From positions 65,716 through 129,715 of the forward strand of contig DASPIK010000010.1 in assembly GCA_035629075.1 (NCBI GenBank): a stretch of DNA of 64,000 nucleotides, given 5' to 3'. This document shows, piece by piece, positions 24,850 to 32,293 of the stretch (its first letter is position 1; each line of letters opens with the position of its first letter). The DNA is from JAEZPW01 sp035629075 (GTDB lineage: Bacteria; Acidobacteriota; Terriglobia; Terriglobales; Acidobacteriaceae). The translations under genes were made by a program, and so were the position numbers. The notes under the pieces are model-generated. The model saw only the letters and a list, made by a program, of their open reading frames with translations, was not told the DNA's origin and searched no databases.

Positions 24850-25929
24850 ATGTTTGACCGGTTAGACCAAATCGAAGCTAAGTACGAGGAACTCACGCAG
24901 GCGCTGGCCTCGCCGGAGATCATGACCGATTCCGGCAAGTATCAGAAGACGGCCAAGGCGCACAGCGAAATCGCGCCCGTGGTGGAGCGCTATCGCGAAT
25001 ACAAGAGCGTGAAACAGAGCATCGCCGACAGCCGCGCCCTGCTCGAGTCCGAAACCGATCCGGACATGCGGGCCTATGCGCAGGAAGAGCTGGAGCGTTC
25101 CGAGCAACGGCTGGGCGACTGCGAGCAGGAACTCAAGGTGCTGCTGCTGCCCAAGGACCCGAACGACGACAAGAACGTTGTGCTTGAAATTCGTGCCGGC
25201 ACGGGCGGAGACGAAGCCACGCTGTTCGCGGCTGAGATCTTCCGCATGTACGCACGTTACGCAGAAACGCAACGCTGGCGCATGGAAGTCCTGTCCACGT
25301 CGGAGTCGGGGGTTGGCGGGCTGAAGGAAGTCATCGCCATTATCGAAGGTCACGGTGCTTATTCGCGCCTCAAGTACGAGAGCGGAGTGCATCGCGTGCA
25401 GCGCGTCCCGGCAACAGAACAGCAGGGGCGCGTACACACGTCGGCCGTAACGGTTGCCGTGCTGCCCGAAGCCGAAGACGTCGATATCAAGATTGACCCG
25501 AAGGACCTGAAGATCGATACGTTCTGCTCGTCTGGGCCGGGTGGGCAGTCTGTGAACACGACTTACTCGGCCGTGCGCATCACCCACATTCCAACGAACA
25601 CCGTGGTGAGCTGCCAAGACGAGAAGTCGCAAATCAAGAACCGCGAAAAGGGCATGCGCGTGCTGCGCGCGCGACTCTACGAGGTCGAGCAGCAGAAGCA
25701 GCACGAGGCGCTCGCGAAAGAGCGCAAGGCAATGGTGGGAAGCGGTGACCGCAGCGAGAAGATCCGCACTTATAACTTCCCGCAGAATCGCGTAACCGAT
25801 CATCGCATCGGCCTCACGATTCATCAGCTCACCGAAGTTATGGACGGCAAACTACAGCCGTTCATCGACGCGCTTATCACGTACTACCAGGCAGAGAAAC
25901 TGAAGGCGGAAGCGGTCGCGATTGGTTGA
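24850..25929 (+). CDS. prfA: Peptide chain release factor 1
   Basis: Class I release factor reading UAA and UAG; 359 residues, the usual length. The start at 24850 (M-F-D-R-L-D-Q-I-E-A-K-Y-E-E-L) matches the family; the upstream in-frame ATG at 24805 is in the repeat-rich leader. The catalytic G-G-Q is in C-S-S-G-P-G-G-Q-S-V-N-T-T-Y-S-A-V-R-I-T-H, the site methylated by PrmC. The codon-recognition region P-A-T-E-Q-Q-G-R-V-H-T-S-A-V-T-V precedes it (the P-x-T anticodon-like motif with P-A-T). The prmC gene, often adjacent, is 5.2 kb away here (31166). The gene stops within a TGATT-rich repeat, followed by a strong terminator. Confidence 0.98.
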   Translation: MFDRLDQIEAKYEELTQALASPEIMTDSGKYQKTAKAHSEIAPVVERYREYKSVKQSIADSRALLESETDPDMRAYAQEELERSEQRLGDCEQELKVLLLPKDPNDDKNVVLEIRAGTGGDEATLFAAEIFRMYARYAETQRWRMEVLSTSESGVGGLKEVIAIIEGHGAYSRLKYESGVHRVQRVPATEQQGRVHTSAVTVAVLPEAEDVDIKIDPKDLKIDTFCSSGPGGQSVNTTYSAVRITHIPTNTVVSCQDEKSQIKNREKGMRVLRARLYEVEQQKQHEALAKERKAMVGSGDRSEKIRTYNFPQNRVTDHRIGLTIHQLTEVMDGKLQPFIDALITYYQAEKLKAEAVAIG

Positions 25930-25975
25930 CGAGATTTGATGATTCCATGATTTGATGACTTGACGATTTCGATTC
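25918..25975 (+). repeat. TGATT-rich repeat at the prfA stop codon
   Basis: ATTGGTTGA then CGAGATTTGATGATTCCATGATTTGATGACTTGACGATT. prfA ends Ala-Ile-Gly-stop, so the last codons and stop again match the ATTGG-x-TGA unit seen at purF and at the 1136-2191 gene. Confidence 0.6.
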
Positions 25976-25984
25976 GGTATTAGA

Positions 25985-26015
25985 GGGCTGGCTTTTGACC
26001 AGCCCCTTTTCTTTT
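25985..26015 (+). terminator. Intrinsic terminator of prfA
   Basis: GGGCTGG-CTTTTGA-CCAGCCC (7-bp stem) is followed by CTTTTCTTTT, about 55 nt after the prfA stop. Confidence 0.92.
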
Positions 26016-26049
26016 GTGCACAACTGCGGAACGTTGAGGTGACGGTAGG

Positions 26050-26072
26050 GATCCCTCGCTGCGCTCGGGATG
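26050..26072. repeat. Palindromic intergenic element, second copy
   Basis: GATCCCTCGCTGCGCTCGGGATGAC; compare GATCCTTCGCTCCGCTCAGGATGAC at 21320. The two copies differ at paired positions of the stem (ATCCT/AGGAT against ATCCC/GGGAT). Confidence 0.6.
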
Positions 26073-26433
26073 ACAAATGCTGGACGACGCCGCGCCTCGG
26101 GATCACGAATGCCGGGTGACTCGGCGGTACGGATGGCAACTGCTGTGGGCCAGGCTGCTCTCGAGACAACAAGTGCCTGTGGTCCATGCTGCGCTTCGGG
26201 CTGACGACTGCTTTCGGCCTCCTTCCGGCGTGACGCTCTGGAGTTGTGGTACTATCTCGCGCGCTGCTCATGTGAGGATGGCAGCTCGGTCCGCGTCCGC
26301 GGGCCCTATCAGGACTCAGTTCGTGCCGGTGGACATCGTGTGCTCAGGGGTGGGTGCGCGGTGTGAGGAGACACATCGGCAATCCGTTTTCTTTTTCCGC
26401 ACGCGTTCGCCGCGTGCGCGCATGAGGAGAACT

Positions 26434-27939
26434 ATGTCCACAGCAGCAACAATCAAGCCAGATGCCCGAGTGGCGGGCTTCGTATCGGTTCCCCGAAAAA
26501 TGCTGATCGGAGGACGCTGGGTTGACTCCGCGTCCGGCAAGACCTTTCCCACCTATGATCCAGCTACAGGAGAAGTGCTGGCGCAGATCGCCGAGGGTGG
26601 ATGGGAAGACATCAACCGCGCCGTAAAGTCGGCCCGCAACGCGTTTGACCACGGGCCATGGCGCAAGATGACTGCTTCTGAGCGCGGCAGGCTCATCTGG
26701 AAGCTTGCCGACCTGCTCGAACGCAACCTGGAGGAATTCGCGCAACTCGAGAGCCTGGACAACGGCAAACCTCTTGGGGTCGCCCGCGTGGCCGACGTCC
26801 CGCTTGCGGTGGATCTGTTCCGCTATATGGCGGGATGGGCCACGAAGATTGAGGGCAACACCATTCCATTATCGGTTCCGTACACGCCGGGCGCGCGCTA
26901 TCTGGCGTATACCTTGCGCGAACCGGTAGGCGTGGTCGGACAGATCATTCCGTGGAACTTCCCATTGCTGATGGCCGCCTGGAAGCTCGGTCCAGCGCTG
27001 GCTACGGGTTGCACCGTGGTGCTGAAGCCGGCGGAACAAACGCCATTGTCGGCACTTCGCTTGGGTGAACTCATCCTGGAAGCTGGATTCCCGGAAGGCG
27101 TCGTCAACATCGTGCCGGGTTACGGCGAAACGGCGGGCGCGCCGCTCGCAGCGCATCCGGACGTAGACAAAGTGGCGTTCACCGGATCAACCGAAGTGGG
27201 AAAACTCATCCTGCAGGCGGCTGCTGGAAACCTGAAGAAGGTGTCGCTCGAACTTGGCGGCAAGTCGCCGAATATCGTGCTCGACGATGCCGACCTGGAT
27301 GTTGCCGTTCCCGGAGCGGCAAGTGCGATCTTCTTCAATCACGGCCAGTGCTGCTGTGCCGGGTCACGCCTGTATGTTCATAACAAGCTGTTCGACAAAG
27401 TGGTCGATGGCGTGGCGGCACATGCGAAGAAGATCAAAGTCGGCCCCGGCATGCGTTCGGATAGCGACATGGGACCTCTGGTTTCGCAGGAGCAACTCGA
27501 ACGCGTGTGCGGATATCTCGACGCCGGCAAGCAGGAAGGCGCGCAGGCCGTCTGCGGCGGAGGACGCTACGGCGAGAAGGGCTACTTCGTCGAACCAACC
27601 GTTTTGGTCAACACAAACGAGAGGATGAAGGTGGTGCAGGAGGAGATATTCGGGCCGGTTGTGACGGCAATGCCGTTCTCAGATCCGGAGGAACTTTTGC
27701 CACGTGCTAACGACACGGTGTATGGACTGGCAGCAGCGGTATGGTCGAAGGACATCGGAAAAGCAAACACCATTGCGGCGGAGTTGCGCGCTGGAACGGT
27801 GTGGATCAACTGCTACAACATATTTGACGCGGCTATGCCTTTCGGCGGCTACAAGCAGTCGGGCTGGGGCCGCGAGATGGGACATGACGCGCTGGAGATG
27901 TACACGGAGACTAAGGCCGTCTGTACACGACTGTCGTGA
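26434..27939 (+). CDS. NAD(P)-dependent aldehyde dehydrogenase
   Basis: A 501-residue class 1/2-type aldehyde dehydrogenase that oxidises aldehydes to carboxylic acids. The ATG at 26434 is chosen because GAGGAG lies 5 nt upstream and because the family similarity starts there. Coenzyme and catalytic motifs are I-I-P-W-N-F-P, L-K-P-A-E-Q-T-P, F-T-G-S-T-E-V-G, the general base Glu273 in L-E-L-G-G-K-S-P, and the nucleophile Cys307, the middle Cys of Q-C-C-C-A-G-S-R, as in ALDH2. The C-terminal P-F-G-G-Y-K-Q-S-G-W-G-R-E-M-G is also present. No operon partner, so the physiological aldehyde is not known; betaine aldehyde, acetaldehyde and retinal-type dehydrogenases all share these motifs. Confidence 0.95.
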   Translation: MSTAATIKPDARVAGFVSVPRKMLIGGRWVDSASGKTFPTYDPATGEVLAQIAEGGWEDINRAVKSARNAFDHGPWRKMTASERGRLIWKLADLLERNLEEFAQLESLDNGKPLGVARVADVPLAVDLFRYMAGWATKIEGNTIPLSVPYTPGARYLAYTLREPVGVVGQIIPWNFPLLMAAWKLGPALATGCTVVLKPAEQTPLSALRLGELILEAGFPEGVVNIVPGYGETAGAPLAAHPDVDKVAFTGSTEVGKLILQAAAGNLKKVSLELGGKSPNIVLDDADLDVAVPGAASAIFFNHGQCCCAGSRLYVHNKLFDKVVDGVAAHAKKIKVGPGMRSDSDMGPLVSQEQLERVCGYLDAGKQEGAQAVCGGGRYGEKGYFVEPTVLVNTNERMKVVQEEIFGPVVTAMPFSDPEELLPRANDTVYGLAAAVWSKDIGKANTIAAELRAGTVWINCYNIFDAAMPFGGYKQSGWGREMGHDALEMYTETKAVCTRLS

Positions 27940-27987
27940 GGATGGCGAGAGCCGAGATGCCCTCGCCGCAGTCGGCGTCACTTGCTG

Positions 27988-28014
27988 AGGCCTGCCGATG
28001 CGCAGGCCTTTCAG
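27988..28014 (+). terminator. Likely terminator of the aldehyde dehydrogenase gene
   Basis: AGGCCTGC-CGATGC-GCAGGCCT (8-bp perfect stem) is followed by TTCAGTTT, about 50 nt after the stop. It lies between convergent genes and could serve both strands, although the T-run on the minus strand is poor. Confidence 0.72.
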
Positions 28015-28020
28015 TTTGGG

Positions 28021-29483
28021 CTATACGGCGATCCTTGTGATCTGCTCGGCGACGAGCACGCGAGAACCCGCAGGCCAGGACTTTCCGTTTAGGCTGCCGG
28101 CGTGCGGCTGCCAGTAGAGAAGGCCCTTGATCGACATGCCATCGAGCGCAAAGATGTCACGAAGATTGCGGATGTTGATGAAAGTTGTCGAACTGCCCGT
28201 AATCACGGTGATGGGCACACCGCGTCCCGTTCCCACCTCTTTCAGATCCGCACTGAAGCCGCCGGTCTTGTCGTCGGACGCGATCACGAAGTCATAAGCT
28301 CCTGAGATGAGGACAGCCTGTCGCCGCAGCGTCATTGTGGTTGCGTCGACGGTTGCCGGTGAACCCGGATGCGCTGTGCCGTGTACGGCGATGTGCTGTC
28401 CGGCGAGCAGATTCTCCGCAGAAAAAGGTAACTGGAGCGCACTCTGCGCCGTCGCGACTCCGAACTGGACGCCAGGGGACCACGTGGCTAGCACGACTGT
28501 GCCGGTTGCGTCGAGGTTAGTGAGCATCGGCGCCTCTTCGCGAACGAACAGGGTCAGGCTGCCCGGCGAAACGGATGTGACCAATCCGAGAAACGCGGCC
28601 TTGTTTTGCGTCGCGTCGTTCAAGGCTTCGGCCTGAACTTCACCGGCGTAGAGTGACCCCTGGTTCGACACGGCACCCCGGATGTCGACGAAATGACCCT
28701 TCTTCAGATCTTCGAGACGGCTGACACCCAAGAACTTTGACTGACCATCCACCTGGACGATATGTGGGCCGCCGAAAGGTGCGTTTTCCAAACCGATGTT
28801 GAAGCTACGTAACATCCAGCTGTCGGTACTTACGCTGAACACCACGCCGTGGACTTCGTCCAGCGGCAACGTGCTTCCAGGTGCGTTGTCAGCGGTCACG
28901 ACAACCGAAGGCGTGATCTTGCCCGTGTATGCGCCTTGTGGTGTGTGCTCCAGGGAACTCCAAAGATCAAGCTTGATGATGATGGCAGAAGCGCTTGACT
29001 CACGGATCTGGAGTGCGGGAGTGATCGGTACGGTCACTTCCGATGTCCCCAGGACAGGAGTGAGCGCGACTGGCTGCGGCGGCGTGTTGGACGTGTCGAG
29101 CACGGTAAATCGGGGCGAGGAGAAGGCGAGAGTCACTTGCGAGTACGTGCCAATGGGGACCATGGCACCACTGTCAAACAGGGTGGAGAAGTCGGAGTAT
29201 TGCGAGAACTCCTCGAGGACATCGAGGGGGTGAGCCGCGTTGATAGGTGCGCCGCCAGACTGAGGCTGAGCGACTTGACCTTTATCTTCATCTGCAGCGA
29301 CATCGTGTGGAATTGAGGGCTGACCTTGAGAACTGAAACGAGCGTGCCAGTGTGGGCGTAGGTCTGATCCGCCGGGCCGCTTGGAGTGACGCCGTTCCCA
29401 CCGCAGGACACGAGAAGAATCAAGGAGAGAATGCCGATAAACAGCTTTGGGGCGCTGGCGAGCCTGATCATGCTTGCGGGCAT
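28021..29483 (-). pseudogene. Frameshifted DUF5666-like lipoprotein
   Basis: Two frames together read as one lipoprotein of about 485 residues. The first starts at the ATG at 29483 (GGAGGT 5 nt upstream) and encodes a lipoprotein signal (P-K-L-F-I-G-I-L-S-L-I-L-L-V-S-C) and mature residues to about 29260 (T-G-T-L-V-S-V-L-K-V-S-P-Q-F-H-T-M-S-L-Q-M-K-I-K-V-K-S-L-type). The rest lies in the next frame, from P-Q-S-G-G-A-P-I-N-A-A-H-P-L-D-V-L-E-E-F to the stop at 28021, so one base is missing or extra near 29250-29275. The C-terminal part has several DUF5666-like repeats (G-V-V-F-S-V-S-T-D, F-L-G-V-S-R-L-E-D-L-K-K-G-H-F-V-D-I-R-G-A, G-Q-H-I-A-V-H-G-T-A). Such lipoproteins are common in Acidobacteria; function unknown. 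A sequencing error is possible. Confidence 0.7.
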
Positions 29484-29665
29484 GGAGCACCTCCACGATG
29501 CGCAACTTTACATCCAGCTCGGGTCGGAGGGGAAGAGCTCACCAACGATGACGGTTCTAGCTATCAGCCCGACCAGCAGTCGCCATAAGAACTTCGAATG
29601 AGGATTCTCCGGATTATAAGGTAAGCTGCTGTTTCCACATGATTTTGGGGGCAAAGGAGGCCGAC

Positions 29666-31108
29666 ATGCGGCTCTCGCTGCGGCTATCGGTAGCACTTTT
29701 GTTGTTTTTCGCCATGACGGCACGGGCTGAAGACTCGAATAGCGTGACCTCGGATGGCACTGCAAAACCGACACCGGTGCTGCCGGTCGCGACTGTAGCA
29801 ACACCACTTCCGGGTGGCAGTGCGGCCATCGCTGCCGACGAGCCCAGGCTTGAAACTGTCTTCGAGTACGGCTTCGAGCAGCGGGTGCGGTCGGAAACGT
29901 GGAACAACGTGATGGATCTTTCGGACGGTCTGGCCGACGCGAGGCAACAGGTGCGATTCCGGTCGCGCGCATGGATGAACATCCCCGTTTCGAAGAATGT
30001 GGATTTCTTTGTGGGTCTGGTTGATGAGTACAAGAAGCAGTCGAACCCGGACCTCAAGTTCAGTGGTGACGAGGTAGTGTTTGAGAGCTTGTACTTGGAT
30101 ATCAAACGCACGTTCGTTCCCGGCCTGACGATGAGGATTGGCCGGCAGAACCTGGTTCGCGGAGAAGGCTTCATCCTCTTCGATGGGACGGCAGGAGACG
30201 GTTCCCGCAGCACGTACTTCAACGCAGTCAACATCAGTTACAAGGTAAGGAAATCAGAGTTCGAGCTGATCGGCATCTTGAACCCGAAGCAGGACCGAAT
30301 GCTTCCAGGCATCAACGATCAGCACAGGTTCCTGAACGACTGGGACGACCAGGCAATCGGCTTGTATTACAGCGATCGCAACCACAGCAACACTGACGTG
30401 GACGCGTATTACTTCTACAAGAAGGAAGTTCACAACCGCCTGCCCGTAACGAATGCGGCGTATGCACCGGACCGGCATGTGAACACGGGCGGAGCGAGGC
30501 TCGTCAGACGCCTGCCTCGAGACTTCACGTTCGCCACGGAGGGGGCAGTTCAGTGGGGCGCACAGCATCCGACGAACGCGGTGCGTGGCTGGGCTGGTTA
30601 CGCCTACGTGAAAAAGACTTGGAACCGAAAATGGAAGCCCTACGTGCAAGGCGGGTATTGGGCTTTCTCGGGCGACGACCCGAGTACGGCCAAGGTCGAG
30701 GGCTGGGACCCGATCTTTGGGCGCACGGGCAAGTGGGGCGACACGTACATGTACACCGCGTGGAAGGAAAAGGGTCTGGGCTACTGGACGAATAACCGCA
30801 TGACCCAGGTGGAGGTCGGGTTCAGCCCGTGGAAGCCAATCGGGTTCAAAGGTGCTTGGTATCACATGGACGCGTTCCATCCCTATCCGGGCGCATCTTC
30901 GATGTTCGGTAGGGGCAAGCGCCGGGGCGAATACGCCACCGCGAGAATGGACTACACGATCAGCCCAAGCGTGAAGGGTCACATAACGCTCGAGCGGATC
31001 TTTGCAGGCGATTTCTACACCGGCGCGAATAACAGCTACTTTTTCCGCGCGGAAGTGATTTATCAGTTCAAGGGAGCGTGGAAGAGAAGAAGTAATCAGT
31101 ATGAGTGA
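29666..31108 (+). CDS. Outer-membrane porin of the alginate-export type
   Basis: A 480-residue outer-membrane beta-barrel. The ATG at 29666 follows AAAGGAGG at good spacing and begins a signal peptide (M-R-L-S-L-R-L-S-V-A-L-L-L-F-F-A-M-T-A-R-A). After a Pro/Thr-rich segment the barrel starts with F-E-Y-G-F-E-Q-R-V-R-S-E-T-W-N-N-V-M-D. Typical strands include T-M-R-I-G-R-Q-N-L-V-R-G-E-G-F-I-L-F-D-G-T, which matches the alginate-export (PF13372) family, and W-K-P-Y-V-Q-G-G-Y-W-A-F-S-G-D-D-P. The end, A-E-V-I-Y-Q-F, is barrel-like, followed by a short polar tail. The family transports polysaccharide or small solutes; a link to alginate itself is not implied. It is followed by prmC. Confidence 0.85.
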   Translation: MRLSLRLSVALLLFFAMTARAEDSNSVTSDGTAKPTPVLPVATVATPLPGGSAAIAADEPRLETVFEYGFEQRVRSETWNNVMDLSDGLADARQQVRFRSRAWMNIPVSKNVDFFVGLVDEYKKQSNPDLKFSGDEVVFESLYLDIKRTFVPGLTMRIGRQNLVRGEGFILFDGTAGDGSRSTYFNAVNISYKVRKSEFELIGILNPKQDRMLPGINDQHRFLNDWDDQAIGLYYSDRNHSNTDVDAYYFYKKEVHNRLPVTNAAYAPDRHVNTGGARLVRRLPRDFTFATEGAVQWGAQHPTNAVRGWAGYAYVKKTWNRKWKPYVQGGYWAFSGDDPSTAKVEGWDPIFGRTGKWGDTYMYTAWKEKGLGYWTNNRMTQVEVGFSPWKPIGFKGAWYHMDAFHPYPGASSMFGRGKRRGEYATARMDYTISPSVKGHITLERIFAGDFYTGANNSYFFRAEVIYQFKGAWKRRSNQYE

Positions 31109-31165
31109 AAGGCAATGAAGGCGATTTAGGTTCTGGTGCGCATTTTTGGTAAGCTGCGCTCGACC

Positions 31166-32014
31166 ATGCTGCTGAAAGAAGCTCTTTTTTCCGCGCTCGA
31201 GTATCTCGAATCGAACAGCGTCGGTTCGCCGAGGCTCAACGCCGAAGTGTTGCTGATGTTCACGTTGGAGGTGGACCGGGCGTATCTGTACGCGCATCCG
31301 GAGCGCGACTTGAGCGAAGACGAAGTGGCGCGCTACCGTGAGGCATTGGATCAGCGCGCTCGCGGCGTTCCCTCGCAGTACATCACCGGACACCAGGAGT
31401 TCTGGGGGTTGGACTTCCTTGTCAGTCCGGCGGTCCTGATTCCCCGGCCTGAAACCGAGCACGTTGTCGAAGCGGTGCTGAGACTGGTGCGAGATTCGGG
31501 TGCAGGCGGGCGACCGAGAATCGTCGATGTGGGGACGGGGTCGGGAGCAATCGCGTTGGCGCTGGCGCACGAGTTGCCGCAGGCCGAGGTGCACGCGGTG
31601 GACTTGTCTGGTGAGGCGCTGGAAGTTGCACGGGCGAATGCGGCACGGTTGCAGTTGACCGACCGAGTCCGCTTTACGTGCTCGGATTTGCTGACGGCCT
31701 TCGACGAACGTCCGCAGTTTGATTTTGTCGTGTCGAATCCGCCGTACGTGGGCGAAGGGGAAGAGGACCGAGTGCAGCGGGAAGTGAAGAAGTTCGAGCC
31801 GCGCATGGCCGTCTTCGCCGGTCTCGATGGGCTCGACACGATCCGCCGGTTGATACCGCAGGCAAACGCGCGGCTAATAGACGGCGGCTGGCTGTTGATG
31901 GAGATCGGATATACGCAATCGGCGGCAGTGCAGGAACTACTAAAGGACTGGCGCGATGTGCACGCCATCCCCGATCTGCAGGGAATCCCGAGGGTGATAG
32001 CGGCGAAAAAGTGA
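31166..32014 (+). CDS. prmC: Release factor glutamine methyltransferase
   Basis: SAM-dependent N5-glutamine methyltransferase that modifies the GGQ glutamine of RF1 and RF2; 282 residues from the ATG at 31166 (M-L-L-K-E-A-L-F). Substrate-site motif N-P-P-Y-V is present (S-N-P-P-Y-V-G-E). The SAM site is V-D-V-G-T-G-S-G-A-I-A-L-A-L-A, and the N-terminal helical domain carries Y-I-T-G-H-Q-E-F-W-G-L-D-F and V-L-I-P-R-P-E-T-E. It is often next to prfA; here it is separated by the aldehyde dehydrogenase, a frameshifted lipoprotein and a porin. No terminator was seen between the porin and this gene. Confidence 0.96.
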   Translation: MLLKEALFSALEYLESNSVGSPRLNAEVLLMFTLEVDRAYLYAHPERDLSEDEVARYREALDQRARGVPSQYITGHQEFWGLDFLVSPAVLIPRPETEHVVEAVLRLVRDSGAGGRPRIVDVGTGSGAIALALAHELPQAEVHAVDLSGEALEVARANAARLQLTDRVRFTCSDLLTAFDERPQFDFVVSNPPYVGEGEEDRVQREVKKFEPRMAVFAGLDGLDTIRRLIPQANARLIDGGWLLMEIGYTQSAAVQELLKDWRDVHAIPDLQGIPRVIAAKK

Positions 32015-32293
32015 ACCAAATGCTGAGCCCGAACTGCACTTTGACCAACCAGCTAGCCCGATTCGACTGAAGTTTGAAACTCTGAAACGCTTGAAACCTG
32101 GCCGAGAATGCCAGACGCCTCCCGGCTCGCGCTTCGCGCCTGTTAGCAATTCAGTAATGGTTACTAAATGCCGTAGCGGGCCTGTACCCTCGAACGGGGT
32201 TTCTTAGTACTTAATCCGATTGGGCTAAGAGGTTCAGGTTGAAAGAATAGTGCAAGCAGAGTACCTGCTCCCCCAGAGAGCAGAGGTGGTCGC
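32015..32293. other. Leader region of the secreted glycosidase-like gene
   Basis: About 280 bp with somewhat lower GC than the genes. Near the 3' end CTGCTC-CCCCAGA-GAGCAG (32265-32283) can form a small hairpin directly before the ribosome-binding site AGAGGTGG. No riboswitch consensus was recognised. Confidence 0.35.

Larger units (their letters stand above)
25930..26433. other. Intergenic region before the aldehyde dehydrogenase
   Basis: About 500 bp. It contains the TGATT array, the prfA terminator, a second copy of the GATCC...GGATGAC palindromic element (26050-26072) and several looser copies of its core (GCTTCGGGCTGACGA, about 26186-26205). The dehydrogenase frame stays open leftwards to 26077, but the translation there has no family similarity. 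No gene is supported. Confidence 0.5.

Noticed and set aside
26077..26433. N-terminal extension of the aldehyde dehydrogenase by about 119 residues
   Set aside because: The frame is open, but its translation has no family similarity, covers intergenic repeats, and a strong ribosome-binding site precedes the ATG at 26434.
30254..31594. A 446-residue minus-strand open frame opposite the porin and prmC genes
   Set aside because: It runs across two recognised genes and its translation is rich in His/Arg/Val as expected for an antisense shadow.
32015..32293. Cyclic-di-GMP or similar riboswitch upstream of the secreted glycosidase-like gene
   Set aside because: I looked for GEMM-like conserved segments and found none; only a short hairpin before the ribosome-binding site.
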